DNA of 16,176 bases from an uncultured Lachnospiraceae bacterium. Its GTDB lineage: Bacteria > Bacillota > Clostridia > Lachnospirales > Lachnospiraceae. Below the pieces are notes generated by a model. It saw only the letters and a list, made by a program, of their open reading frames with translations, searched no databases and had not been told where the DNA came from. Both the position numbers and the translations under genes were made by a program. The DNA lies in the NCBI GenBank assembly GCA_947628025.1, contig CANQYH010000035.1, positions 1 through 16,176 on the forward strand, read 5' to 3'. This document shows positions 1 through 7,589 of this stretch, one piece after another (positions within the stretch are counted from its first letter, which is position 1; every line of letters starts with the position of its first letter).

Positions 1-1
1 G

Positions 2-211
2 GCGGAGCTGATGACGCTTGAGTGCGGGATACGGTTCCTTACGGATTACCTGGAAGGCAGCGTCTATTTTAAAACCTCTTATCCGGAACATAATCTGGTC
101 CGCGCCCGGTCCCAGTTTGCGCTGCTGGCCGACATGGAGCGAAAACAGGCGGAGATGGCGGGGATCGTGGAACGTATATCCGAAACCGCCGGGACCCAAA
201 ACAGGGACTGA
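2..211 (+). CDS. Sugar-kinase-like phosphotransferase (APH/NahK-like), C-terminal fragment
   Basis: This is the last 69 residues of a gene whose start lies upstream of the window; the frame is open to the left edge and stops with TGA at 209-211. The tail contains the stretch ECGIRFLTDYLEGSVYFKT, followed by a charged helix (RARSQFALLADMERKQAEM). From memory this pattern closes the aminoglycoside-phosphotransferase-fold proteins of Lachnospiraceae that resemble N-acetylhexosamine 1-kinase and are often annotated as phosphotransferase or mucin desulfatase. Such enzymes phosphorylate a sugar in the cytoplasm using ATP. The catalytic loop is outside the window, so the substrate cannot be judged. 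A strong terminator follows about 50 bases later, so this gene ends its own transcription unit. Confidence 0.6.
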   Translation, partial: AELMTLECGIRFLTDYLEGSVYFKTSYPEHNLVRARSQFALLADMERKQAEMAGIVERISETAGTQNRD

Positions 212-262
212 GCGGCGGTTTCCGGATGATCGGAGTGGAGAATATATTCGTCAAGTCGGAAG

Positions 263-307
263 AAAGGGCCAGGAATGCGGCGGCCGAACGCGTTCCTGGT
301 CCTTTTC
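263..307 (+). terminator. Rho-independent terminator after the kinase fragment
   Basis: A 17-bp stem pairs 263-279 with 289-305, allowing two G-U pairs, around a 9-base loop. The descending arm ends in CCTTTT. The stem starts with AAAGG and ends with CCTTT, as in terminators whose U-tract is partly paired. It ends the upstream unit and insulates rarA. Confidence 0.8.
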
Positions 308-417
308 AAATGGCTCCCGTCCGCGGCGGTTTTGCCGGGCGCATCCGGCGAGTTGTTTTTACGGCGGTTCTTTTTCGAAACCAGGTCGAAACCGCGCCAG
401 ACTTTAAAGAACAGGCG

Positions 418-446
418 TTTGCATTCGGGCGTTTTTGTGGTATAAT
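418..446 (+). promoter_or_regulatory. Extended -10 promoter for rarA
   Basis: The -10 box is a perfect TATAAT at 441-446, preceded by TGG (extended -10). A TTTGCA at 418-423 lies 17 bases upstream as a weak -35 (4 of 6). Transcription would start near 453, leaving a leader of about 110 bases. Together with the terminator at 263-307, this accounts for most of the 352-base gap between the kinase fragment and rarA; I see no gene there. Confidence 0.75.
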
Positions 447-563
447 CAGAGAGCAGCCGGGAAAAGCGGGGCCCTTTGCCGGTGGGACTTTAACGCAGTC
501 CGGGCGGATACAACGAGCAGCGCAGTTCGCGGGATATGCGGATCGGATAAGGAGAAAAGAATT

Positions 564-1889
564 ATGTCCATGGAACAGATGTCGCTCTTTGATGTACAGG
601 AAACCTATCATCCCCTGGCCAGCCGGATGCGGCCGGAGGATCTGGACGGATTTGTGGGGCAGGAGCACCTGCTGGGAGAGGGGAAACTGCTGCGGCAGCT
701 GATCGAGCAGGACCGGATCCCGTCGATGATCTTCTGGGGGCCGCCGGGCGTGGGCAAGACGACCCTGGCCGGGATCATTGCTCATAGGACCCACGCCCGA
801 TTCATCAATTTCAGCGCCGTCACCAGCGGCATCAAGGAGATCAAGGAGGTCATGGCCCAGGCGGAACAGAGCCGCAGGGTGGGAGCCAAGACGCTGGTCT
901 TCGTGGACGAGATCCATCGTTTTAACAAGGCCCAGCAGGACGCGTTCCTTCCCTATGTGGAGAAAGGCAGCATCATTCTGATCGGGGCAACCACCGAGAA
1001 CCCGTCGTTTGAGATCAACAGCGCGCTTTTGTCCCGGTGCCGCGTCTTCGTGCTCCAGGCCCTGACGACCGAGAACCTGGCGGAGCTTCTGCGGCGGACG
1101 CTGAAGAGCAAAGAGGGCTATGGTTATCTGGATATCCATATCACCGAGGATATGCTGTGGATGATCGCGGAGTTTGCCAACGGCGACGCCCGCACCGCGT
1201 TAAACGTGCTGGAGATGGCCGTCACCAATGGGGAGATCGGGCCCAACGGCACCACAGTCACGATGGAAGTGCTGAAGCAGTGCATCGGCAAGAAAAGCCT
1301 GCTTTACGATAAAAAGGGCGAGGAGCATTACAACCTGATCTCCGCCCTCCACAAATCCATGCGCAATTCCGACCCGGACGCGGCCGTGTACTGGCTGGCG
1401 CGGATGCTGGAGGCGGGGGAGGACCCGCTCTATGTGGCTCGCCGGGTGGTGCGTTTTGCCAGCGAGGACATCGGTCTGGCGGACAGCCAGGCCATGCCGC
1501 TGGCGGTGGCGGCATACCAGGCCTGCCATTTTATCGGGATGCCGGAGTGCAATGTGATCCTGAGCCACGCGGTGATCTATATGTCCATGGCTCCCAAGTC
1601 CAATGCCGCCGACGCGGCCTACATTCGGGCCAGGGAGGACGCCCTGAAAATGCTGGCGGAACCGGTGCCGCTGAACATCCGCAACGCTCCCACGAAGCTG
1701 ATGCAGGAGTTAAATTACGGCAAGGGTTATATCTATGCCCACGATACGGAGGAAAAGATGGCCCGGATGCAGTGCCTGCCGGACAGCCTCGTGGGGAAAG
1801 AATATTACCAGCCTGCCGGACAGGGGGCCGAGGCCGCGGTGAAGAAGCGCCTGGAAGAGATCCGGGAGTGGAAAAAGGGGACGGATTAA
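564..1889 (+). CDS. rarA: Replication-associated recombination protein A (RarA/MgsA), AAA+ ATPase
   Basis: A 441-residue clamp-loader-like AAA+ ATPase that acts at stalled replication forks, related to bacterial MgsA and eukaryotic Mgs1/WRNIP1. The N-terminus has the family phrase PLASRMRPEDLDGFVGQEHLLG. Walker A is GPPGVGKTT (about 59-67), Walker B is VFVDEIHRF (112-120), and sensor 1 is GATTENPSFEINSALLSRC from 141. The C-terminal half holds the tetramerisation and MgsA-type region (SDPDAAVYWLARMLEAGEDP, then ASEDIGLAD). Length is normal for the family. ATG 564 was chosen because GGAGAAAAG at 551-559 is a good ribosome binding site and the family N-terminus begins there; a longer reading from 435 overlaps the promoter. 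It is transcribed alone, upstream of the pyrH operon promoter. Confidence 0.95.
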   Translation: MSMEQMSLFDVQETYHPLASRMRPEDLDGFVGQEHLLGEGKLLRQLIEQDRIPSMIFWGPPGVGKTTLAGIIAHRTHARFINFSAVTSGIKEIKEVMAQAEQSRRVGAKTLVFVDEIHRFNKAQQDAFLPYVEKGSIILIGATTENPSFEINSALLSRCRVFVLQALTTENLAELLRRTLKSKEGYGYLDIHITEDMLWMIAEFANGDARTALNVLEMAVTNGEIGPNGTTVTMEVLKQCIGKKSLLYDKKGEEHYNLISALHKSMRNSDPDAAVYWLARMLEAGEDPLYVARRVVRFASEDIGLADSQAMPLAVAAYQACHFIGMPECNVILSHAVIYMSMAPKSNAADAAYIRAREDALKMLAEPVPLNIRNAPTKLMQELNYGKGYIYAHDTEEKMARMQCLPDSLVGKEYYQPAGQGAEAAVKKRLEEIREWKKGTD

Positions 1890-1933
1890 GAAAGAAATCA
1901 TAAAAGCGTTACAAATAAGCATTGCTTTCCCCC

Positions 1934-1962
1934 TTTTCAGGGTTGGGAATTTGTGGTATACT
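1934..1962 (+). promoter_or_regulatory. Extended -10 promoter for the pyrH-frr-uppS-cdsA-dxr-rseP operon
   Basis: The -10 is TATACT at 1957-1962, preceded by TGG, with TTTTCA at 1934-1939 as a 4-of-6 -35 at 17-base spacing. The core TTTGTGGTATA is shared with the rarA promoter. Transcription would start near 1969, about 100 bases before pyrH. No terminator is visible after rarA, so some read-through from rarA is possible. Confidence 0.7.
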
Positions 1963-2066
1963 GAGGCTATGGGTTTGGCAATGGACCGGATCCGCCGTGT
2001 GATAGACGGCGGGGCGTGACAGGAGCGTATTATTGCGGAATACAAAGCGATTGCGGAGGCCAGGGC

Positions 2067-2774
2067 ATGAACAGATGGAATCGGGTATTATTAAAATTAA
2101 GCGGCGAGGCTTTGGCCGGTCCGAAAAAGACAGGTTTTGACGAGGCGACGGTCAAGGAGGTAGCACGCCAGGTGAAAGAGTCCGTCGAGGCGGGAGTCCA
2201 GGTCGGCATCGTGATCGGCGGCGGCAATTTCTGGCGTGGCCGCACCAGCCAGGCCATCGACCGCACGAAAGCGGACCAGATCGGTATGCTGGCTACGGTG
2301 ATGAACTGTATTTATGTTTCGGAGATCTTCCGCAGCGAGGGGATGAAGACGCAGATCTTCACGCCGTTTGCGGTGGGGGCCATGACGGAGCTTTTTTCCA
2401 AGGACAAAGCGCTGGCCTGCATGAAAGACGGCGGCGTGGCGTTTTTCGCAGGCGGCACGGGGCATCCCTATTTTTCCACGGACACGGGCATTACGCTGCG
2501 GGCTGTGGAGCTGGACGCGGACTGTATCCTGCTGGCGAAATCCATCGACGGCGTTTATGACAGCGACCCGGCGGTGAACCCGGACGCGAAACGATTCGAT
2601 ACGATCGCGATCCAGGAAGTGATCGACCGGAAACTGGCGGTGGTGGATCTGACCGCTTCGATCATGTGCATGGAGCATAAGATCCCGATGGCGGTGTTCG
2701 ATCTGAATGAAGAGAACGGTATCGCGAACGCGATGCAGGGAAAAATAAACGGTACGATCGTGACCGTAGAATGA
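2067..2774 (+). CDS. pyrH: UMP kinase (uridylate kinase)
   Basis: A 235-residue cytoplasmic kinase of the amino-acid-kinase fold that converts UMP and ATP to UDP. Visible signatures are KLSGEALAG near the N-terminus (10-18), the GGGNFWRG loop (51-58), GTGHPYFSTDT (130-140), which binds substrate, and KSIDGVYDSDP (158-168) at the ATP site. ATG 2067 is preceded by GGAGG at 2055-2059 with 7-base spacing. An upstream in-frame ATG at 2016 would add 17 residues that do not match the family. It is the first gene of the operon, with frr 12 bases downstream, as is usual in Firmicutes. rpsB and tsf, which often precede pyrH, are not upstream here. Confidence 0.96.
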   Translation: MNRWNRVLLKLSGEALAGPKKTGFDEATVKEVARQVKESVEAGVQVGIVIGGGNFWRGRTSQAIDRTKADQIGMLATVMNCIYVSEIFRSEGMKTQIFTPFAVGAMTELFSKDKALACMKDGGVAFFAGGTGHPYFSTDTGITLRAVELDADCILLAKSIDGVYDSDPAVNPDAKRFDTIAIQEVIDRKLAVVDLTASIMCMEHKIPMAVFDLNEENGIANAMQGKINGTIVTVE

Positions 2775-2786
2775 GGAGGGTACCAA

Positions 2787-3341
2787 ATGGAAGAACAGTT
2801 AAAGGCGTACGAGGAGAAGATGAACAAGACGCTGGAGGTATTGCAGAGCGATTACGCCTCCATCCGCGCGGGCCGCGCCAATCCGCATGTGCTGGACAAG
2901 ATCAAGGTCGATTATTACGGGACGCCGACGCCGATCCAGCAGGTGGGCAATATTTCCGTACCGGAGGCGCGCATGATCGTGATCCAGCCCTGGGAGAAGA
3001 GCCTGATCAAAAATATTTCCAAGGCGATCCAGATGTCCGACCTGGGCATCAATCCAAATAACGACGGCACCGTGATCCGCCTGGTGTTCCCGGAGCTGAC
3101 GGAGGAGCGCAGAAAAGACCTGGCCAAGGATGTGAAAAAGAAGGGCGAGGCCGCCAAGGTAGCGATCCGCAATATCCGCCGCGACGCCAACGAGACGTTC
3201 AAGAAGATGGAGAAGAACGGCGAGTTCTCGGAGGACGATCAGAAGCTGGCGGAGAACAAGATGCAGAAGCTGACGGACAAGATGATCGAGAAAGTGGACA
3301 AGGCCGTAGAAGTAAAGACGAAAGAGATCATGACGGTATAG
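2787..3341 (+). CDS. frr: Ribosome recycling factor
   Basis: A 184-residue tRNA-shaped protein that, with EF-G, splits the post-termination ribosome. Length and sequence fit the family. The N-terminal helix carries the conserved SIRAGRANPHVLDKI stretch, followed by the beta domain (YYGTPTPIQQVGNISVPEARMI) and the long helical C-terminal part (LTEERRKDLAKDVKKKGEAAKVAIRNIRRDA). ATG 2787 follows AGGAGGG at 2774-2780, which overlaps the pyrH stop codon, so the two genes are tightly coupled. The arrangement pyrH-frr is conserved across bacteria. Confidence 0.97.
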   Translation: MEEQLKAYEEKMNKTLEVLQSDYASIRAGRANPHVLDKIKVDYYGTPTPIQQVGNISVPEARMIVIQPWEKSLIKNISKAIQMSDLGINPNNDGTVIRLVFPELTEERRKDLAKDVKKKGEAAKVAIRNIRRDANETFKKMEKNGEFSEDDQKLAENKMQKLTDKMIEKVDKAVEVKTKEIMTV

Positions 3342-3354
3342 AGAGCCTGGACGA

Positions 3355-3379
3355 AAGGGGCGGGAGATTCCTGCCCCTT
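3355..3379 (+). other. Intercistronic hairpin between frr and uppS
   Basis: An 11-bp stem (3355-3365 with 3369-3379, one G-U pair) sits in the 78-base frr-uppS gap. There is no T-run after it, so a full terminator is unlikely. It may stabilise the frr 3' end or mark a processing site; this is inference only. Confidence 0.4.
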
Positions 3380-3419
3380 ATGCGTAGGCTAGCTTCGCCG
3401 CAGCGTTTTGGGAGGATAT

Positions 3420-4136
3420 ATGGATCTGGATAATCGATCTCTGCCTGCGCATGTGGCCGTGATCCTGGACGGCAACGGCAGGTGGGCGAAAAAAAACGGC
3501 GTTCCCCGGGCCATGGGACATAAGGCCGGCTGCGAGACGCTGGAGAAGATGGTGGAGGTAGCGGCACGGATGGGGCTTCGGTATTTCACCGTGTACGGAT
3601 TTTCCACGGAGAACTGGAAGCGTTCCGAGGAAGAGGTCGGGGCGCTGATGAATCTGTTCCGTTATTATATGGTGCGGATCATCAAGATTGCCAACGACAA
3701 TAACGTCCGTGTGCGGATGATCGGCGAGAAGAGCCGGTTCGCTCCGGATATCATCGCGGGCATCGACCGGATGGTGGAGAGCACGAAACAGAATACGGGC
3801 CTGACGTTTGTGGTGGCCATCAATTATGGCGGGCGGGACGAGATTGTGCGGGCCGCGCGGAAACTGGTGACGGACTACCGCGCAAACGGTCTCGATGTGT
3901 CCACGATCACCGAGGCCAGTTTCGCGTCCTATCTGGATACGGCGGATATCCCCGATCCCGATTTGATGATCCGGACCAGCGGGGAGCTGCGGCTGTCCAA
4001 TTACCTTTTGTGGCAGCTGGCCTACACGGAGCTTTATGTCACCGACTGCCTGTGGCCGGATTTTAATCAGGAAGAATTAGAAAAAGCCATTGCGTCGTAT
4101 AATAGCAGGGAGCGGCGCTTCGGCGGACGCAAATAG
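3420..4136 (+). CDS. uppS: Isoprenyl transferase (undecaprenyl diphosphate synthase)
   Basis: A 238-residue cis-prenyltransferase that extends farnesyl diphosphate with isopentenyl diphosphate to make the C55 carrier lipid for cell-wall synthesis. The catalytic motif HVAVILDGNGRWA (11-23) includes the essential Asp17. FSTENWKRS (61-69) and RTSGELRLSNYLLWQLAYTE near the C-terminus are the other family blocks, and the C-terminus ends with the usual RRFGGR. ATG 3420 follows GGAGG at 3411-3415 with 4-base spacing, which is short; a TTG at 3408 would place the ribosome binding site inside the gene and is less likely. cdsA starts 10 bases after the stop. Confidence 0.96.
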   Translation: MDLDNRSLPAHVAVILDGNGRWAKKNGVPRAMGHKAGCETLEKMVEVAARMGLRYFTVYGFSTENWKRSEEEVGALMNLFRYYMVRIIKIANDNNVRVRMIGEKSRFAPDIIAGIDRMVESTKQNTGLTFVVAINYGGRDEIVRAARKLVTDYRANGLDVSTITEASFASYLDTADIPDPDLMIRTSGELRLSNYLLWQLAYTELYVTDCLWPDFNQEELEKAIASYNSRERRFGGRK

Positions 4137-4146
4137 GGGGAAGAAC

Positions 4147-4947
4147 ATGTTTACGACACGTCTGATCAGCGGGATCGTCCTTGTGATCCTGGCGGTGCTT
4201 GTGGTGGGAGCGGGCGGCGGCGTTTTGTTTGCCGTGACGGAGGCGATCTCTCTGATCGGCCTGTTCGAATTGTACCGCGTGCTGAAGATCGAAAAAAATC
4301 CTCTGGGCGTCATTGGGTACGGTGCGGCCGCATCCTATTATCTGATGCTGTGGATGGGCTGGGAAAAATATGTGACGCTGATGGCGATCGGGGCGCTGAT
4401 GCTTCTGATGACGGTTTACGTGTTTACTTTTCCCAAATATAAGACGGAAGAGATCACGGCCGCGTTTTTCGGCGTGTTTTATGTGGCGATGATGCTTTCC
4501 TATCTGTACCAGGTCCGGCGGATGCCGGACGGGGCCTATCTGGTGTGGCTGATCTTTATCAGTTCCTGGGGCTGCGATACCTGCGCCTACTGCGTGGGGA
4601 TGCTGATCGGGAAGCATAAGCTGGCGCCGGTCCTGAGCCCGAAGAAATCCGTGGAGGGCGCCGTCGGAGGCGTGGCCGGTTCCGCGATTTTGGGCCTGAT
4701 CTACGCGGCGGTCCTGGGCGGGCGCATGGCGGAGGTGGGCAATCCCATGCTGGCCTGCGCCGCTGCCTGCGCGATTGCAGCGGTGATCTCCCAGGTGGGC
4801 GATCTGGCGGCTTCCGCCATCAAGCGGAACCATCAGGTGAAAGATTACGGCCATCTGATCCCCGGACACGGCGGGATCTTGGACCGTTTCGACAGCATGA
4901 TCTTTACGGCTCCGGCGATCTATTTCGCGATCACGTTTCTGAGATGA
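4147..4947 (+). CDS. cdsA: Phosphatidate cytidylyltransferase (CDP-diglyceride synthase)
   Basis: A 266-residue integral membrane enzyme that makes CDP-diacylglycerol from CTP and phosphatidate, the branch point of phospholipid synthesis. Several hydrophobic segments are evident (about 5-45, 55-95, 105-145, 170-225 and the C-terminus). The CdsA signature is complete near the C-terminus: SAIKRNHQVKDYGHLIPGHG followed by GILDRFDS (223-250). An earlier conserved loop, SPKKSVEGAVGG, is at 164-175. ATG 4147 follows AGGGGGAA at 4134-4141. The typical uppS-cdsA-dxr order is kept, but a 332-base gap with a repeat array separates it from dxr. Confidence 0.96.
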   Translation: MFTTRLISGIVLVILAVLVVGAGGGVLFAVTEAISLIGLFELYRVLKIEKNPLGVIGYGAAASYYLMLWMGWEKYVTLMAIGALMLLMTVYVFTFPKYKTEEITAAFFGVFYVAMMLSYLYQVRRMPDGAYLVWLIFISSWGCDTCAYCVGMLIGKHKLAPVLSPKKSVEGAVGGVAGSAILGLIYAAVLGGRMAEVGNPMLACAAACAIAAVISQVGDLAASAIKRNHQVKDYGHLIPGHGGILDRFDSMIFTAPAIYFAITFLR

Positions 4948-5022
4948 CGGCGGGCTGACGGCGGACGGATCCGGGGAAGAAAATGGTTCCGGTCCGCCGA
5001 GCGCGTATTGCATCGTACGAGA

Positions 5023-5284
5023 CAGCGTGTAAGTGGGAGAAAGAGCGGAAAACCGCACAAGCGAGAGACGGAGCGGAAAACAGCGCAGGCGTGAGATAGA
5101 AAAAGGAAACCAGCGCAGGCGTGAGACAGAAAAAGGAAACAGCGCAAACGTGAGACAGAAAAGGGAAGCAGCGCAGGCGTGAGACAGAAAAGGGAAGCAG
5201 CGCAAACGTGAGACAGAATAGCGAGACAGCGCAAACGCGAGACAGAAAAGGAAGACAGCGCAAGCAGGAGACAGAGCAGATGAG
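5023..5284 (+). repeat. 29-bp tandem repeat array leading into the dxr start codon
   Basis: About nine head-to-tail copies with consensus CAGCGCARRCGTGAGACAGA followed by about nine bases such as AAAGGGAAG. Unit starts are 5023, 5053, 5081, 5111, 5140, 5169, 5198, 5227 and 5256. The two leftmost are degenerate, the 5081 copy is 30 bases long, and those from 5111 on are exactly 29. The units at 5140, 5169 and 5198 differ from one another at only a few bases. The last unit (5256-5284) supplies the AGGAG at 5266-5270 and the ATG at 5280 of dxr. Because 29 is not a multiple of 3, successive copies fall in different frames, so the array is not a peptide repeat. It fills most of the 332-base cdsA-dxr gap and would be part of the operon mRNA. 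Bases 4948-5022 show nothing I can identify. Confidence 0.9.
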
Positions 5285-6467
5285 GAAAATAGCGGTTCTG
5301 GGTTCCACCGGTTCCATCGGTACCCAGACTTTGGAGATAGTGAGAGAAAACGGCGATATACAGGTCACGGCGCTGGCCGCGGCGCGCAATACCGCGCTTT
5401 TAGAAAAGCAGATCCGGGAGTTTTCTCCCCGGCTCGCATGCGTCTGGGATCCGGAAAAAGCGAAAGAACTGAAGATCGCCGTCGCTGATCTGCCGGTGAA
5501 GGTGGTTTCCGGCATGGACGGACTGCTGGAGGCGGCCACCGAACCGGAGGCGGAGACAGTCGTCACCGCGGTCGTGGGGATGATCGGCATCCGGCCGACG
5601 ATGGCGGCGATGGAGGCGGGCAAGGACATCGCCCTGGCGAATAAGGAGACGCTGGTGACGGCAGGCCATCTCATCATGCCTCTGGCGCGGAAGATGGGCG
5701 TGCGCATCCTGCCGGTGGACAGCGAGCACAGCGCGATCTTCCAGTGCCTGAGCCTGCAGCCGGTCCGGGACGGAGCCGGGATCTCTCAGGGAGGCGCGGA
5801 GGTTCCCCGCGGCGGGATTCAAAAGATCCTGCTTACGGCGTCCGGCGGACCGTTCCGCGGTTACACGAGAGAGCAGCTGGCCGATGTGACGCTGGAGGCG
5901 GCGCTGAAACATCCCAACTGGTCCATGGGACCTAAAGTGACGATCGATTCGTCTACCCTGGTCAATAAGGGACTGGAGGTCATGGAGGCGCGCTGGCTGT
6001 TCGACGTACCGGTACAGGATATCCAGGTGGTCGTCCAGCCTAAAAGCATCATCCATTCGATGGTGGAGATGATCGACGGCGCGGTGCTGGCGCAGCTGGG
6101 CACGCCGGATATGAAGCTGCCGATCCAGTACGCCCTGTATTATCCGGAGCGGCGGTACCTGCCGGGGGAGCGGCTGGATTTCTGGAGCCTGAACCAGATC
6201 GCGTTTGAAAAGCCGGATACGGAGACGTTCCGCGCCCTCGCCCTAGCCTATGAGGCAGGCGGGACGGGAGGTTCCCTGCCCACGGTATTCAACGCGGCCA
6301 ATGAGTACGCGGTCACCCAGTTTATCAATCACTGGATCCCGTACCTGACGATCACGGAAATGATCGAGACGGCCATGGCCAGCCACCGCGTCATCGCGGA
6401 ACCGTCGCTGGAGCAGATCCTGGAGACGGAGCAGGAGACCTACGAGCTGCTGAAATCCAGATTTTGA
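5280..6467 (+). CDS. dxr: 1-deoxy-D-xylulose 5-phosphate reductoisomerase
   Basis: A 395-residue cytoplasmic enzyme of the MEP isoprenoid pathway that rearranges and reduces DXP to MEP with NADPH and a divalent metal. The NADPH loop GSTGSIG is at 8-14, ALANKETLVTAG at 118-129, and metal ligands DSEH (Asp147, Glu149) and GLEVMEARWLF (Glu233). SGGPFRG (188-194) and HPNWSMGPKVTIDSSTLVNK (211-230) form the substrate site. ATG 5280 puts the NADPH loop at the usual distance; an in-frame GTG at 5208 would add 24 residues made of repeat sequence. The ribosome binding site AGGAG (5266-5270) belongs to the tandem repeat. Residues about 157-181 form a longer loop than I expect in Firmicutes. It supplies precursors to uppS in the same operon. 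Confidence 0.95.
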   Translation: MRKIAVLGSTGSIGTQTLEIVRENGDIQVTALAAARNTALLEKQIREFSPRLACVWDPEKAKELKIAVADLPVKVVSGMDGLLEAATEPEAETVVTAVVGMIGIRPTMAAMEAGKDIALANKETLVTAGHLIMPLARKMGVRILPVDSEHSAIFQCLSLQPVRDGAGISQGGAEVPRGGIQKILLTASGGPFRGYTREQLADVTLEAALKHPNWSMGPKVTIDSSTLVNKGLEVMEARWLFDVPVQDIQVVVQPKSIIHSMVEMIDGAVLAQLGTPDMKLPIQYALYYPERRYLPGERLDFWSLNQIAFEKPDTETFRALALAYEAGGTGGSLPTVFNAANEYAVTQFINHWIPYLTITEMIETAMASHRVIAEPSLEQILETEQETYELLKSRF

Positions 6468-6536
6468 CGCGCGCGGCAAGAGGCGCGGATGAAAGAGCGA
6501 AAATTCCTATTTATTTAGAAAGAAGGTTATATTTGC

Positions 6537-7589
6537 ATGAGTACCCTGATCGCGATCCTGGTATTCGGATTGATCATCCTGATCCACGAGTTCGGACATT
6601 TTATCGTAGCGAAGAAAAACGGGATCGGCGTGGTGGAATTTTCCATCGGCATGGGACCCCGGCTTTTAAGTACGGTGAAAGGCGAGACCCGTTATTCCCT
6701 GAAGATCTTTCCATTCGGCGGTTCCTGCATGATGCTGGGCGAGGATGAAGCCGATTCGGATCCCCGGGCGTTTAACAACAAACCGGTCTGGGCGCGGATC
6801 GCCGTCGTGGCCGCGGGGCCTGTCTTTAATTTCCTGCTGGCGTTTGTGCTGGCGACGGTGATCGTCCACGCCGTGGGCTATGATTCCGCGGAGCTGGTGG
6901 GCGTCCAGGATGGCTTTTCGGCCCAGGAGCAGGGGATGCAGGCCGGCGACGTGATCACGAAGCTGGATCACACGCCCATCGTTATTTACCGGGACCTGAC
7001 CATGTTTATGATGACCCACACCAGTGAACCGATCCAGGTGGAGTACCGGCGCCCCGTGGAAAACGGCTGGGAGACGCGCCACGCGGTGCTGACGCCGAAG
7101 ATTTCGCCGGAGACCGGGACCTATATGCTGGGGATCATCACCAACGACTATCGCGTTCCCACGAAGAATTTTCTCCAGACGATGAAATACGGGGCCTATG
7201 AGGTCGTTTACTGGATCAAGGCCGTGATCAAGAGCATCGGCATGATGTTCGGCGGCCAGGTGCACTCCGAGGATCTGGCCGGACCCATCCGTATGGTGGT
7301 CATGGTGGACGAGACCGTGGACGAGAGCATCGCCTACGGGATCCAGACCATGCTTTTGAGCGTCGCCAATCTCTGCGTGCTGTTCAGCGCCAACTTAGGC
7401 GTCATGAACCTGCTGCCGATCCCGGCGCTGGACGGAGGGCGGTTGGCGTTCATGCTGGTGGAAGCTGTGCGCGGCAAGCCCATCGACCGGGAGAAAGAGG
7501 GCCTGGTCCATCTGATCGGCATGGCGCTTTTGATGTGCCTGATGATCTTCGTGCTGTTTAACGATATCTCCAATGTGTTTTTCCATTGA
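6537..7589 (+). CDS. rseP: RIP metalloprotease RseP (site-2 protease)
   Basis: A 350-residue membrane zinc protease that cleaves transmembrane segments of anti-sigma factors or other membrane proteins within the bilayer. The first membrane helix holds the zinc motif HEFGH (17-21). A single PDZ domain spans roughly 120-190 (VGVQDGFSAQEQGMQAGDVI). The second zinc-binding motif NLLPIPALDGGR is at 291-302, and the C-terminus is another hydrophobic helix. Length suits the Gram-positive one-PDZ form. ATG 6537 follows AGAAGG at 6521-6526. It is the last gene of the operon; the ispG and polC genes that often follow in clostridia are absent, and a new promoter begins 74 bases downstream. Confidence 0.95.
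   Translation: MSTLIAILVFGLIILIHEFGHFIVAKKNGIGVVEFSIGMGPRLLSTVKGETRYSLKIFPFGGSCMMLGEDEADSDPRAFNNKPVWARIAVVAAGPVFNFLLAFVLATVIVHAVGYDSAELVGVQDGFSAQEQGMQAGDVITKLDHTPIVIYRDLTMFMMTHTSEPIQVEYRRPVENGWETRHAVLTPKISPETGTYMLGIITNDYRVPTKNFLQTMKYGAYEVVYWIKAVIKSIGMMFGGQVHSEDLAGPIRMVVMVDETVDESIAYGIQTMLLSVANLCVLFSANLGVMNLLPIPALDGGRLAFMLVEAVRGKPIDREKEGLVHLIGMALLMCLMIFVLFNDISNVFFH

Noticed and set aside
435..563. Longer N-terminus for rarA
   Set aside because: The extra 43 residues overlap the promoter -10 region and leader and do not match the family; ATG 564 has the ribosome binding site.
4063..5205. 380-codon minus-strand frame through cdsA and the repeats
   Set aside because: It is a shadow of cdsA extended by the repeats, which happen to lack stops on that strand; the product is low-complexity (repeated SHACA/CLTFAL-like peptides) and has no convincing start context.
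5023..5284. CRISPR array
   Set aside because: The repeat length near 29 is suggestive, but copies are directly head to tail with no unique spacers, and no cas genes are nearby.
4931..5707. 258-codon minus-strand frame across the repeats and dxr
   Set aside because: It is antisense to dxr; its repetitive peptide arises from the 29-bp array read in shifting frames.
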